Of a DNA stretch of 64,000 bases, positions 53,421 to 64,000 are shown piece by piece (within the stretch, counting starts at the first letter, position 1; every line of letters begins with the position of its first letter). This DNA comes from Haemonchus contortus. Lineage: Eukaryota > Nematoda > Chromadorea > Rhabditida > Trichostrongylidae. The stretch covers positions 1,753,084 to 1,817,083 of the forward strand of contig LS997562.1 of the NCBI GenBank assembly GCA_000469685.2, given 5' to 3'. The translations under genes and the position numbers were made by a program. The notes under the pieces were generated by a model. It made no database searches. It was not told the origin of the DNA and saw only the letters and a list, made by a program, of their open reading frames with translations.

Positions 53421-55040
53421 CTGGGAAAACGTTTTATGGTTTCGAGAGCTTCCTAAGAGATAAAATTTCATTTTTACCATTTTCATCATCGAGCCTCCGT
53501 TATGCTTGAAATCAGCTTCCCATCGAATTTCTAACTTTTTGATTTGAACGCTGCTCTACTTCCAAACTCTACTTTTTTTGCTAAACCTTAGCTTTCCCTC
53601 AGAATTAACGCGCTTTTGTCACTTTTTTCCGACTTTCCGATCAGCCCCATAAAGGCGACCCAGACCAACCGTCTTCTACCGTTTCTCCAGGTTGTTTAAA
53701 CTTACCACTCCAGTAAGACACTACAATTTGGCAACCCCATGAGCCGTATTTCTTGCTTTTACCCTGATGAAAATCACTCGACGGGATGGAACAGAGGTAC
53801 GTACTGGATTGACGGTGACAAGGGAATAGGTTTAAAGAGACTTCAATTCAGGTGAAGCCGGTTACTTCCTTTGATAGCAGATGTTTCTATCATAACATTT
53901 GATAAAGAGGTTACAAGTAGTCCTTCCGACGGATATAAACGAGAAATCGTTTTTTCCAAGAATGTTGGAATGAAAATAAGCAGAATTGTGGCCGAATTTG
54001 TTGACTTGTCTGAATGATTCTGAATGATTTCCGGATACGTGGCGTACGCTCAATCACACACCCCTTTTCCTGTTCTTTTGTCCATTTTTAATTGTTAATT
54101 ATTCAAAAAGCTTTTCTAAACATAATTAATCACCACTGAACAAAAAAGAATGAAATTGTTTATTGTTGCCCAAACAAGTAATAAAACATAAGCATATACG
54201 TATACTGTCATTTGGCATAACACCACATCTTACACCTGAATAGAGAAATGTACATATCTATCGATATTGTCCACAGTCTGCAATCTCTTGAAAGCAAATT
54301 CCGCGTTCTTAAAAGCACAATTCACGATAATCGTGAGGTATCTCAATTCTGACGATTATCCAGAATTGTGCAAAAGTAACAAAGAAAATGCAGGAGGCCG
54401 CTTGTTTAGAGAAATATAAGGCTCCAAGAAGTAGTAAAATTATGTTTTCGACGAGAACGTGGTGAGAAACGGTGCATGAAAGGGGTATGGACGAGTTGTT
54501 CAACGTGTGCGTGTCATTGCGTTAAGCTAGCTACAGTAGACTGCATGCGTGCAATGTGTGCGTCCAGGTGCGAGTGTTGCAACCTCTGCAGCCTCTACAC
54601 TCATGAGAACTCGTCCGCCTTTGGGTGTGTACCTCGGCCAAGCCGGTTATGCTATCCCTCCTGTCTAGGCCGTTTTCGACCCAACCAGCGACCCTTGTGC
54701 CATCCTTAGAAACCACAGATTCATCCCAGGAAAAAATCTCAGAAACCTTTTTCATCGTTAACTGTGCCTCTAAGAAGAACCCTCATGAATCGCAACAATT
54801 GATTTTCATTCCTCCAGGGCCGCGAAAGAATCCCTACGATTATCCACAATATCTGATCGATACTCATTCACGACTGTCGCGAATACATTGACCATCGAAT
54901 TCTTCGATTCCCTAAGATCTAAAGCAGACTGTGAGCAATGTCGGAGAGACTAAAGTAAAACAAATTTGTTCGACAAGTACGTAGAGCAATGTCTTGGATG
55001 TTCACAAAGTCCTCGAAAGCTTCGACAGGAGCTGGGACCT
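53421..55040. other. No firmly recognised gene
   Basis: Overlapping frames on both strands at 54.48-54.89 kb (a cysteine-rich one on plus, a charged one on minus) have no recognisable domain and no consistent splice structure. Nothing else is supportable. Confidence 0.3.
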
Positions 55041-58000
55041 CTACAGATCAGCGGAGTTCTTTCGACGAGGTGCGACATCTGAAAAAAAGAGAAGTCAGTA
55101 AAAGATTTCTCAAAAAAGAATTAGCTAGCGATCTACTCGCGCCGCTCCTCGTATAGAACGCGAAAAAAAGGAACGTGACAAAAGTCAGAAAGAATCAATA
55201 TGCATCTAAATTGTAGCATAGCGCTTGACGGCTCGATGCTTCTCCAACTATGAACAGAGCCTTTCTGTAGACAAAAATTGCTTACATTCGCATTTATCGC
55301 CATTATTGTTATCGGTCCATTCTCCAGTGTCCAGGCACTCATAGATCTTTAACGGCTGTTGAAGCGTTGGGAAGGCATACCTGTAAGCTTTTATATGCAA
55401 TTTTCAGGGTATAAACGGCATTTATACTTGAAGGCGACGAACTCGCAAAATATCCGACACTCTGAAAAGTCTAAAATCTGTTCACGGAAAAGTAGCGTAA
55501 CCGGGCAGTACTGTACTACATCTCGAGTTGGATAGTGGCCTCATATACTTCAGTTCCTTAACTGATGACCATCGACAGAGGTAAGGTTAGTGGTAGGATT
55601 TCGAACTGTAGTACCGTAATCTGGGGATAGCATTCAAAGACCTGCGCTTCAATAAGACCCCAGGTCTGCTGTGATCAGCTAACACTGCATTTCCTCAGTT
55701 CCGCCAGTTCGAGCGCACTTTCACTGCTCGTCGGTTGCATGGCGTTGGGTCCACGGCACCATTGTTGGTTGGTGTGTCTCATTTCCAGAGGGATAAGTTA
55801 CCCAAGAATTACTCCCATGTGCAAAACATGGATGGGAACGAGTACATAAAAAGTATTTGTGACTTACGAGACGGAGCACATGTGAATAACCAACGTCCCA
55901 GGTAGCTGAGGACCTGAGAGTTCCGTTGAATTCGGCAGGGGTGAGATACTGTTCGATAGGTCGACTTCGATTTGAGGGCACCTCGTGACTAAAAATAATT
56001 TGTAAATTATTCAATTTCAAAAACCCTGGTCTTGCGCCCTCGTTTCATTCCTTAGAACTCAAAATATTCAAAGGGCCTGTGGCGAACTCGAGAGTAAGCC
56101 ACGATAATAAAGGGATCTAAAAGATCAAAGACTACATATATTAGGTCATTGGGCCTGAGCAGATGTGCATTACTGTTGACATTACTATTGAATTTTTCCG
56201 TCCAGTAAACAGTCGACGAGGTAAAACTCTGATTCTTGAAATATTACGAAAATTTCTATCAGTTCAGATAAGGGGATAGCCCAGTTATTCATGGAGGACA
56301 TTGTATGCTGAGGAAATACTGCTGAATAAGTGCTTTGAGAGAGAAGGTAGAAAAAGATTTGAAGGGAATCAGTTTGTACTCAGTCTTGACTCGTCTATTT
56401 CTTTTCCTTCCTATGATGGTCCCATTGTCTCCCTATATCCGACACGTACATCATTACAACCCGATCCAATCCGATCACTTCGCTGACGAAGCATTCGTAA
56501 CCTACTCGAGTAGTTGGTCTAAAAGCCTTTTCTAAGCAGCCCTGTGGACGCCTCGTTCCAAAGCGTCGAGTAGGAAACATGAAAGTCAGAGATGAGCTGC
56601 AATCTGGTCAACCATCTGCGACACCATGGGATTTCGGGATGTCTTAGGCACATACCAATGAGCAGGGTCTTTGTACAATACTTCTAGGGAAACTTCCAGA
56701 ACATCTCTTGAAAATTTTGGTCTTCTGTGGAATTTTTGGCAGTTAGCTTCTGTATACCCTGATAGAAATGAATTGATAGAGAAAGTTCACGGAAAAGCAG
56801 TCCCTTGCTCTATAAAAGTAGGAGGATACCATGGGAGCTGCAAGCAAGATAGACCGACGACGGTGACACCGGTAGCATCAAGAGAGAATAGGATGGGTGT
56901 TTTCTCGCCATAGAAGCACCTTTCCCATTTTCAATCTACTCGAGTTCGTTCTACCTTTCATATAAACTTTGGACAGGCTCTTTCGGATCAACATTTCCCC
57001 AAGTGAAGCGCTCTACCTACACCTACACTAACCGACTCTTTCGACTTTAAAATTTTCACCCACCTGACTGTCCTGAATCGTTTTTGGGTCCGAATATAAC
57101 GCCTGGAGGATTCGGTACTATGGGCGTTGTTTCAGGCGGTGGTTGCTTTTCAATGTGCTCTGTAGGTGATGGTCGAGGGACAGATTCCGGTGACGCTTTT
57201 GATGTCGTTGTGCCTACAACTTTTTGTCAAACCATTTGATAGTGAAGGGTCAACACATCTATTACCTCTGAACAACACTGAATCAGTTCATATGAAATAG
57301 GATTTTGTGTAGAACTTAGCGGGAAGGGCAGTTTCGTATGCTCTGCGTCCCCAACGCCGAGGGCTGGTGCTCAGGGAGGAATGAGGTCCCGGCTTTGCCT
57401 GGGCCTGTAGTTGTACTTTTGTCGGGAAAAACTCCGGGTCACGGTCAGTGGTTGAGGTTTGAGATAAATCGAATGCCTTAAAACTGAAAGAGCACCGAGG
57501 CGTTGGAGGGGAACTGCTTCAGGAGCCCAATTCTGACTTTCTGGGAAACTACATATCAGATGCGTATTGATTGGGCCGTAGCGCCTCGCTCCCAGTGTCA
57601 GTACATGAGTTTGATAGTTTTCAAGGAGCGCTAAGAATGGTTACGAGATACTGGCCCGTATTTCGACAATGACTAAGACAAATACCAAATTCCGTAATGT
57701 TACGGTGTACGGAAGTTCCATTTGAATAGAAAAGCAGTTGCGTAAGAACCATGGTGCCGTTTTGGAGATATGTGACGGTTTCGTTTACAACCTGAAATTT
57801 CCACCATTTTTAAAAGAAATGACGACATAATTTAGAGGGTGAGCGTGGAGGGGAGATGAGAGAGTTGGGATGGGTAAATCATGGTGGTGAGCTATAGCGT
57901 CCTTTAAAGCACCCCATCAAAAAATGTCTCTCTGCCCCCCAACCCTCATCTTTGCAGTACCATCTGAAGGGAGAGATAGAATGAGAAGAACCTATCCCAT

Positions 58001-59432
58001 GAATAGGTTTCACTCAGTCAGGACAAACTTTTTTTGAAGGCAGAGAGGATCCTCTCATTCCCCATCTCTTTCTAAAAGCTTGGAAGTCGAGAACGTCATG
58101 AAGTCCGTCATGAAGTGAACTACTGTCCAAATAAATCCCAACTTCTCTGGCTCTTCTGCGTAACCATCTCTATAAGGCATGGACCAGCAACCGGAATGCA
58201 TCAATTAAAACTACTGGTGCACGGGTAGGGCAACTAACTAGAACGAGCCGCGCAATGTGACCGGCTCGGGAATAATGCCACACTGCCATGATTCTCTCCT
58301 CTTTCAAAGGTTTTGAAAGTTGGTGGCGATGGTTGCGAGCAACTACCGTTAAGAACGAACCGCTTTTTACAAAAACCTACCAAATCTACGTGAACTGCTT
58401 GTTCAAAGTCCTATGTTCAGTGTTCAGGTGTTTCTCAGCCATATTCTTGGGATTACGGGGAGCGAATAACTTTCACAGAAAAGAAATGCACAAGTCATAC
58501 CTTTAAAAGTCTTGCAGTTGCCACGGGCATTGTAGTAGATAGCGTTGGATGGACAAGTACTGCAGACGTTGTGTTGTTGGCAGAAGAAGAATCATGCCCA
58601 AAGGCTGGCTTCACCTCCATCGTCGGAGCAAGTATTGTAGGTGTTACATCCCTGGCTGAAGATGACCTGGAATCTGTGGTCACTTCGATTTTCACCGTAG
58701 AATCATGTGTTTCTCTAGGAACGTGTCGAATTTCTCCCCCTCCATGGATCGTTTCTGCCGTGGATTGTGGTAAATCGGCTGAAATACTCGTTTTGTGAAC
58801 CCAAATAGCTCCTGTGTGAAGTGCCTCTTCTTTCGAAGGCGACGACTGTAGCCCATGGAGATGCTCTGTAGTGTTTGGTGGATGGTTCATCGACTCGTTT
58901 CCTGCAAGATCGTGATTGTCACTTTGATCGGATAGTTTTTTAGTCGAACCTGGAAGCTGTGTAGCCATGGACGTCTCCCCTGGCAGATGGTCTTCGCCAT
59001 CAGATCCACCAGAATCCCTCTGGACAGCGATATCATCAGGTTTGCTTTTGGTCGTGAAGTGATCTGCACTGCCTCTTCCATAAGAGCCTTCATGAGACAT
59101 GTTTAGATGAGCTGCTGTTGTTTGTTTTTGTTCGTTGTTTTGTTTACCGTTTCTATCGATGAAATGTCGTCGCACAGCTGCAGAATAGCCTCTAGTAGAC
59201 CTGTCCAAATCGCCTTCACTGCCATTTACCGATGTAGTAACCTCCAATGTGGAAAGATCGGCATAATTATATCTGCTAGTATTGCTCTCCTTCCTAATGG
59301 GATCAGTGACAACCCCTCCCATGAAGGGAGCTTTGGGCGTGGTCGAAACAAAAATAGCTCGGTTCAAAGGTGTCCTAGTAGCTTTCTCGGCTCTAGCTCT
59401 TCCAGTCGTTCCCGATCTGTCTTCTCGTTCAC
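55041..59432 (-). CDS. Mucin-like protein with a C-terminal sushi (CCP) domain, 5' end missing
   Basis: Exons read leftwards: 59432-58501, 57791-57686, 57213-57064, 55988-55868, 55380-55286 and 55078-55041, with matching phases (0,1,1,2,1) and GT..AG ends, for about 480 residues. The long first exon is Ser/Thr/His-rich with many N-X-S/T sites (NGS, NES, NTT). Exon 2 adds VVNETVTYLQNGTMVL with further sequons. Exon 3 is Thr/Pro-rich (PPPETTPIVPNPPG). Exons 4-5 form one sushi domain with all four cysteines (TRCPQI, HMCSVS, IYECLD, DKCE) and the conserved GEWTD tryptophan. The protein is presumably extracellular and heavily glycosylated, with the sushi domain for binding. Exon 1 starts at an acceptor in phase 1, so a signal-peptide exon should lie further right, where transposons now sit. 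Confidence 0.68.
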
Positions 59433-59501
59433 CTAAAATAGGACTTTCTAATCTTCAACAATGTCTCCTAAAATAGGAATTTCTAATCTTCAAAAATGTC
59501 T
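59432..59501 (-). repeat. Tandem duplication of a 3' splice-site region
   Basis: Two 35-bp units (59432-59466 and 59467-59501) with two mismatches, each containing GAAGATTAGAAA.TCCTATTTTAG on the minus strand. The unit nearest the exon supplies the acceptor used in the gene model. The other is a possible alternative acceptor, though it leads into a stop in the coding frame. Confidence 0.7.
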
Positions 59502-59592
59502 GTAGCTATAACTAGCAGTTGATCAGACAAAATCAACTAAACTATCAGCCTTTTCTTAAATACATGAGCTCCACGGTTTACTGCCCTTACCC

Positions 59593-60825
59593 GGGTACGG
59601 GAATATATTTTCGATCGCGCCTAATCAAGCTCGCCTCGCACCTAGGCGCGAAGTGACCTTAACTAGGTGCGAAGACTCCGCGGTAATTATGCTGCCCGCA
59701 CTCGCTACTAATCGAGTTGAAACTTGTAAAGTAAAGAGGATAATGACAGTTCAAAAATGTGGGAGTTCTCTTCAGAAAATGAGTTTTTTTGGAAGGAACA
59801 ACTCCAATATCAATTCCAACGGTTTCATGAGTATTTCCATGTATAATAAATAAGTCCAATATAATATTTTATTTCAAGTTCCTGGAAAATGGGCGAAACA
59901 GTTCGGTTCGCTTCTTTTTTTGGTATTCTCGCTTGTTTGCGATATCAAACAACCTTTACAGAAGCGATGCAGTTCTCTAGAACTGTTTAATCTTGGGACT
60001 ACTCTTCATTGATAGGCCATTGAACGCCCTACGGCTCACCATTCAGGCCATTTCACAGTTTTTACGTCATATAGCAAGTCTTCATGCTTATTTCAACTCC
60101 TCTCTCCAACTCATTCATTGAAGAGAGTCCATCGAGAACTATTTAACCAGGTGGGTGAGTGCTTTAACTACCGCTGCTTACTTTATAAGACAGTTCCATG
60201 CATTCTAGAGATGCACTGTACTGTTTCGATGAACTTACGGGGTGTCCTCCCGCTTCAAACCTTTAGGAGTGAACGGTCTATGTGGCTCATTTCCTCCACT
60301 GTACGAGCCTTTCACTTTTGCTCCGAGTGCCTATCTGAAGTTCAAGCACTTCAGAGGCATCTTGTACCCCCGGACCATGACGCGTACGGTGAATACCTAG
60401 AGTTTCTTTACTACTTGGGAAGATGTCCAGATTCTTAAGAAACGAAACTATCTTCGTTTTTACTTACAAATTTAGGTTTTCTTTTAGGTGTTCTTATTAC
60501 TGAGAAATTGAACCGTTCTCTTCCATATCACAGAAACTTTAATCACGAGATATCTTTAACTTATTTATTACGCATGGAAATAAAACTCTCAAAACCGTTG
60601 GAACTGATAGTGGAACTTTTTCTTTCAAAAAAAAAAAACCATTTTTGTAAGAACTCCACTTCTTTACACTGTTATTATCCTCTTTAGTTGACAAGTTTTA
60701 ACTCGATTAGGAGCGAGTGCGAGCAGTATAATTATAGCGAAGTGTTCTCACCTAATTAAGGTCACTTCGCGCCTAGGTGCGAGGCGAGCTTGATTAGGTG
60801 CGACCGAAAATATATTTGCACACCC
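59593..60825. mobile_element. 1.2-kb TIR element with 9-bp target duplication
   Basis: Flanked by CCCTTACCC on both sides (59584-59592 and 60826-60834). Terminal inverted repeats of roughly 200 bp start GGGTACGGGAATATATTTTC on the left and GGGGTGTGCAAATATATTTT on the right (read inwards) and share CCTAATCAAGCTCGCCTCGC and ACCTAGGCGCGAAGTGACC. The interior has one frame (60118-60438) without a recognisable transposase domain. Size, long TIRs and the 9-bp duplication suggest a non-autonomous Mutator-like element. Confidence 0.8.
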
Positions 60826-60889
60826 CCCTTACCCTTTAAGTAACTTATTACTTGGAGTAGGCGCTCGTGTCAAACTGGCAAGATGTTTT

Positions 60890-61045
60890 CCATGGGTTAA
60901 TCCCAGTCTTGGATGTGATTTCGATCTTAATCAGAATTGTGATGGCGTTTGGATGCGTACTCAACCTCCTGGGGACCCTGAGAAATAAGCAAGTTTTGGT
61001 AGTGTAGTACAGTGGTGGGTAAGTCAGTGGCCAGTCGATTTGCAA
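60890..61045 (-). repeat. SINE tail fragment
   Basis: On the minus strand GTACGCATCCAAACGCCATC is followed by ACAATTCTGATTAAG, similar to the tail of the SINE family. The rest is too diverged to align by eye. Confidence 0.35.
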
Positions 61046-61159
61046 CTGAAAGCTATCCATTTGTCCATGTGCGACTGTCGATGAATCTCGGCATTCTTCC
61101 TTCAGTTTGAAATTGATTCTTTAAGCTGTACAACCGAGATATTAACAAACTTTATTAGG

Positions 61160-61195
61160 CTGACGTTTCGGTGCCTTCACCTTCCTCGGAGCCTG
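61160..61195 (-). ncRNA. Hammerhead-like motif at the 3' end of the Penelope element
   Basis: The minus strand reads AGGCT (stem I), CCGAGGA (box, C where the consensus has U4), A, GGTG-AAGG-CACC (stem II), GAA, the palindrome ACGT, C, then AGCCT closing stem I exactly. AATAAA follows. Minimal hammerheads with a self-complementary stem III are known from Penelope-like elements, where they work as dimers. The U4 change and extra A question activity. Confidence 0.5.
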
Positions 61196-61554
61196 GAAAG
61201 ACAAAAGGCACTTGAGAAACCATCCGATCAAGCACTATTTCAACCTACAAAGAAAGTTCAAAGGGCGCGGACTACTAGGAAGTCGAAAGATGGTAACTAA
61301 CCTTTGGGACAGTCGACCTTTGGGGTCCACCGATCACCCTAAGCTGGTGTGGCTGCGGTTTAAATAGGGGTGAGCCTCAGGTCAACTTGCTTCAGGGGCC
61401 TCCAAGAGGCTGATCACGTAGATCAAACTCCCTCAAAAAGCCACACAAGGCTGAGCGCGCCGCTGACCCCTTCCCAATCAACTCCCATCGATTACTGTAT
61501 AAGCCCCCGACCCCGCCCCGCCGAGAGGACCCCGCGGGGGATCGACAGCGTAGG

Positions 61555-62835
61555 TCAAAACCCACATAGTGCTGCAAAGGGCGCCAGCTCTGTGGTAACC
61601 GCCACGCACTCCTCCCTCCGGTTAATTCTAGGGGCCTTAGCCATGATCCAAAAGGCCTCTAAGGTTCGCCGCGCCGCAATTTCGGATTCACGTGATAATA
61701 TCGTGACCGCCACCTCGAACCTCGTGTTCCCATGACATCGTACCCTATGCTCTCCTAAAGGAGTCGCTGTTCTCGACTTTTGCATGCCATCCAGGTGCTC
61801 CTTTATCCTGATGCAAAGAGGCCTGCCTGTTTCCCCGATATATTCCTCTTTGCACTGAAGACACGAGATTAAGTATACAACACTGGATGACATGCAGTCT
61901 CCTTCCTTACCGTATGGGCAAATGACACACGAAGGCGTTGTGCATAGGCGGTCGTACAGGCGATTTCGGACCAATCGTTGTTTGAGGTTCGAGGGTGGGA
62001 TATCCACGACTCTCACCATGTCCTGAAGACCTGCCTTCTTCACACATGATCGTATGGCCGCACTTAATTCGTCTGATATGAACGGGACACAAAATGGAAC
62101 TTTTGTTTCCTCTTCCTCGTGAAGATTAAGTGCGGCCGCCCTTCGCCTGTGTCGAAATGGGAATCTTGAGGTTTCGTAGCCGTTTGCCAGAGCTATGCGG
62201 AGCGCCTGTCGTATCGACTCTGTTTTCTCCTCGCCTCCTGAGGAAACTCGAGAGGCAGTGTGCAACATATTCCTTATGATGGCCTTCTTAGTGTTTGATG
62301 GATGGGCGGAACGGAAGTGGACTAGTATGTTTTTGCTGGTAGGCTTACGATACCATTTAGTCCTAAAGGTACCCGCAGTTATCCGAACCTGGACATTGAG
62401 GAACGCGAGCCAGTCGTCTGTCGGTTTCTCCCGTGTGAGCTTTATATGTTCCGACTGTTGGTTAAACAATTCGAAACAGGTGTCCATCTCCACTTGGGTG
62501 GAGCACACAATAAAGCAATCGTCTATATACCGACAGCATAGAATGGGTCTACGTTCTAAAACAGGTTGTTCAATTTTTGACATGAATGCCACTGCGAGTA
62601 CTGGTGCAAGCCTTTGCCCCATCGCTAGTCCTCTAATCTGCTGGTAATACTCGCCCGACCATTTAAATACGTTGCACGATAGACACTCTCCGAGGAGTGT
62701 CATGACCTGTGGTATTGAAAGGCCATATAGATTAACAGAGTTTTCATGTTCGTTGAGGATTTCACTTATTGCTTGCATAGCACAGTCATTCGACACATTA
62801 GTGTATAGCGAGGTGACGTCAAAGGACTCCATCAC
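61555..62835 (-). CDS. Penelope-like reverse transcriptase (catalytic half) and GIY-YIG nuclease
   Basis: 426 codons continuing the frame of the upstream ORF after a frame change. Motifs in order: SFDVTSLYTNV (RT motif with first catalytic Asp), GLAMGQRLAPVLA, the catalytic YIDD in CCRYIDDCF, WYRKPTSKN, a cysteine cluster CTTPSCVICPYG, then the nuclease VYLISCLQCKEEYIGETGR with R and E further on (LGEHR, LEAFWIM). This RT plus C-terminal GIY-YIG order is diagnostic of Penelope-like elements, which copy RNA into DNA at nicked or open chromosomal ends. The nuclease motif is complete. Confidence 0.93.
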   Translation of the reverse strand: MMESFDVTSLYTNVSNDCAMQAISEILNEHENSVNLYGLSIPQVMTLLGECLSCNVFKWSGEYYQQIRGLAMGQRLAPVLAVAFMSKIEQPVLERRPILCCRYIDDCFIVCSTQVEMDTCFELFNQQSEHIKLTREKPTDDWLAFLNVQVRITAGTFRTKWYRKPTSKNILVHFRSAHPSNTKKAIIRNMLHTASRVSSGGEEKTESIRQALRIALANGYETSRFPFRHRRRAAALNLHEEEETKVPFCVPFISDELSAAIRSCVKKAGLQDMVRVVDIPPSNLKQRLVRNRLYDRLCTTPSCVICPYGKEGDCMSSSVVYLISCLQCKEEYIGETGRPLCIRIKEHLDGMQKSRTATPLGEHRVRCHGNTRFEVAVTILSRESEIAARRTLEAFWIMAKAPRINRREECVAVTTELAPFAALCGF

Positions 62836-62858
62836 GCTTTTCTCCCTCTAACCTAGCA

Positions 62859-63701
62859 TCACGAAGTTTCATTAGCAGCGCGTTGGTGTTGGGAAGGTGA
62901 GCAGGGAGATACTTTAAAAAGCTGTACAAGTATTAAATTTAGAAACCATGAAATTCTATCCGTTGGGCCACCCACATTACTAACGATAGGTCTAACCTTG
63001 AAATGACACGGGTCATCCAAGATTGCGCCTCCCGGGGGAATTTTATGGGTTTTTATGAGCACGTACAGGACCGGACAGATAGGGAGTTCACTTTTCAGTC
63101 GCATTATGATGTTTTTAGGAAGGCTGGCAGCTCGTGCCAATTCTGTCCACTTCCTAAACAAGCGGCGGTACTGTTTAGTGAATTCCTCACATGTTGCAGG
63201 TTCGTAAACGGTCCTGTCCTGTAAGTGTGAACGAGTGATCGCTCTTTCCATATCCTGCGACAAAACTACAAATTCTCCTCCCTTGTCGCTCACACTGATC
63301 TTTATAGCCCCAGCATCTGAAAGTTGTTTTAGCTCCCTTAAACCCCTTCTTTGGGCCAAGGTCAGATTCCTTATAGTCGGTTTTGCAATATTTGAACGCA
63401 GAATAGCGAACAACGAGTCCGAAAAGATTCGGAACTTGGAATCTACCTCATGATCAGGCTCCTGTGACCCGAGATACGTAGAGGGGAAGGGTGGTGGCGG
63501 TATGCCAGAGCTGCTCACACTATTGCAACCCCCGAGTTGTCTGCTGACTTTTGCCCTATACCGCAAGCGATCATGCAATGATTGCAGATTACCCACAATT
63601 TTGCGTGATATGATGTAGCTTAGAGAAAGGTTAGGGGAAAAGCTGGGTCCTAAGTCCAAAGCAGATAGCGCATCGTTGGATAAACAGATATTGCCAAGCA
63701 C
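62859..63701 (-). CDS. Penelope-like protein, N-terminal part
   Basis: 280 codons shown from a GTG; the frame is open further upstream to the inverted junction near 63737 (GSPRVTVLGN). It contains the conserved Penelope N-terminal stretch VLGNICLSNDALSALDLG, FVVLSQDMERAI (RT motif region) and PVLYVLIKTHK, then VRPIVSNVGGPTD. The frame runs off after ILVQLF because of an extra T in a homopolymer compared with the second copy, and re-enters frame at 62835 after a second one-base difference. Confidence 0.85.
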   Translation of the reverse strand: MLGNICLSNDALSALDLGPSFSPNLSLSYIISRKIVGNLQSLHDRLRYRAKVSRQLGGCNSVSSSGIPPPPFPSTYLGSQEPDHEVDSKFRIFSDSLFAILRSNIAKPTIRNLTLAQRRGLRELKQLSDAGAIKISVSDKGGEFVVLSQDMERAITRSHLQDRTVYEPATCEEFTKQYRRLFRKWTELARAASLPKNIIMRLKSELPICPVLYVLIKTHKIPPGGAILDDPCHFKVRPIVSNVGGPTDRISWFLNLILVQLFKVSPCSPSQHQRAANETS

Positions 63702-63737
63702 CGTGACCCTTGGGCTGCCCCCATTATCCCAACATCC

Positions 63738-64000
63738 CAGGTTAGACCTATCGTTAGTAATGTGGGTGGCCCAACGGATAGAATTTCATGGTTTCTAAAT
63801 TTAATACTTGTACAGCTTTTAAAGTATCTCCCTGCTCACCTTCCCAACACCAACGCGCTGCTAATGAAACTTCGTGATGCTAGGTTAGAGGGAGAAAGCG
63901 TGATGGAGTCCTTTGACGTCACCTCGCTATACACTAATGTGTCGAATGACTGTGCTATGCAAGCAATAAGTGAAATCCTCAACGAACATGAAAACTCTGT
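63738..64000 (+). mobile_element. Second Penelope-like copy, plus strand, cut by the window edge
   Basis: Reverse complement of 62740-63001 with only a few differences. It begins inside the reverse transcriptase (VRPIVSNVGGPTDR region) and continues to EILNEHENS at the window end. In this copy the two homopolymers are one base shorter (T4 at 63817-63820, AAA at 63895-63897) and the frame is open throughout. Head-to-head with the minus-strand copy. Confidence 0.85.

Larger units (their letters stand above)
61130..63737 (-). mobile_element. Penelope-like retroelement, 5'-truncated or chimeric at the junction
   Basis: Minus-strand element comprising the reverse transcriptase/GIY-YIG reading frames (63701-61555), a 3' region with a TATTTAAAC box (near 61365) and an intron-like segment, and a hammerhead-like motif followed by AATAAA near 61150. 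The 5' end is cut at about 63737, where an inverted second copy begins. Confidence 0.85.

Noticed and set aside
61392..62647. Plus-strand frames over the Penelope ORF
   Set aside because: The minus strand carries RT and GIY-YIG motifs in order; the plus frames are shadows.

Overview
This is eukaryotic, and most likely nematode, DNA. Coding exons are short, their introns end in TTTCAG or TTTTAG, and several first exons sit 0 to 12 bases behind such an acceptor with no upstream exon visible, as expected for spliced-leader trans-splicing. Conserved genes are far apart and are embedded in DNA transposons, LINE and SINE fragments and Penelope-like retroelements. A strongylid (hookworm-like) genome fits the transposon mix, but that placement is inference. 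No bacterial operon, rRNA gene or CRISPR array was seen.

Layout. Bases 321-1480 (minus): a three-exon gene that I assemble as a macin-type, cysteine-rich secreted antimicrobial peptide. 4976-8296 (minus): a seven-exon gene of unknown function with a duplicated two-exon module. About 8.3-20 kb: largely gene-poor, with decayed Tc1/mariner copies and a MITE inserted in one of them. 20170-20559 (minus): a two-exon glycine-rich secreted peptide with a TATA box. 20.6-28.3 kb: tRNA-derived SINEs, a LINE tail, a foldback element and a second copy of the MITE. 28607-32910 (plus): a copper transporter of the Ctr/SLC31 family in six exons. 33445-35016: a decayed Tc1/mariner element whose ends have IR/DR architecture. 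36957-38165: an RTE-like LINE tail, then a Penelope remnant flanked by inverted repeats carrying hammerhead-like motifs. 40780-46710 (plus): the spliceosomal kinase PRP4K in 19 exons. 47927-49112 (minus): NDUFS6 of mitochondrial complex I in four exons. 49.9-53.4 kb: a foldback repeat cluster with a GC-rich palindrome nested in one arm. 55041-59432 (minus): a mucin-like protein ending in a sushi domain. 59593-60825: a TIR element with a 9-bp target duplication. 61130-64000: two Penelope-like elements joined head to head.

The host genes do not form one pathway. PRP4K, NDUFS6 and the copper transporter are housekeeping genes. The macin, the glycine-rich peptide and the mucin/sushi protein are predicted to be secreted or at the surface, where they could serve defence or host contact. 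The most notable points are the macin gene, whose exons are too short to show up as long reading frames; the hammerhead-like motifs at the 3' ends of two different Penelope families; the IR/DR transposon; and the nested palindrome with an empty site in the partner arm. All exon joins were made by eye from splice signals, phase and protein similarity.
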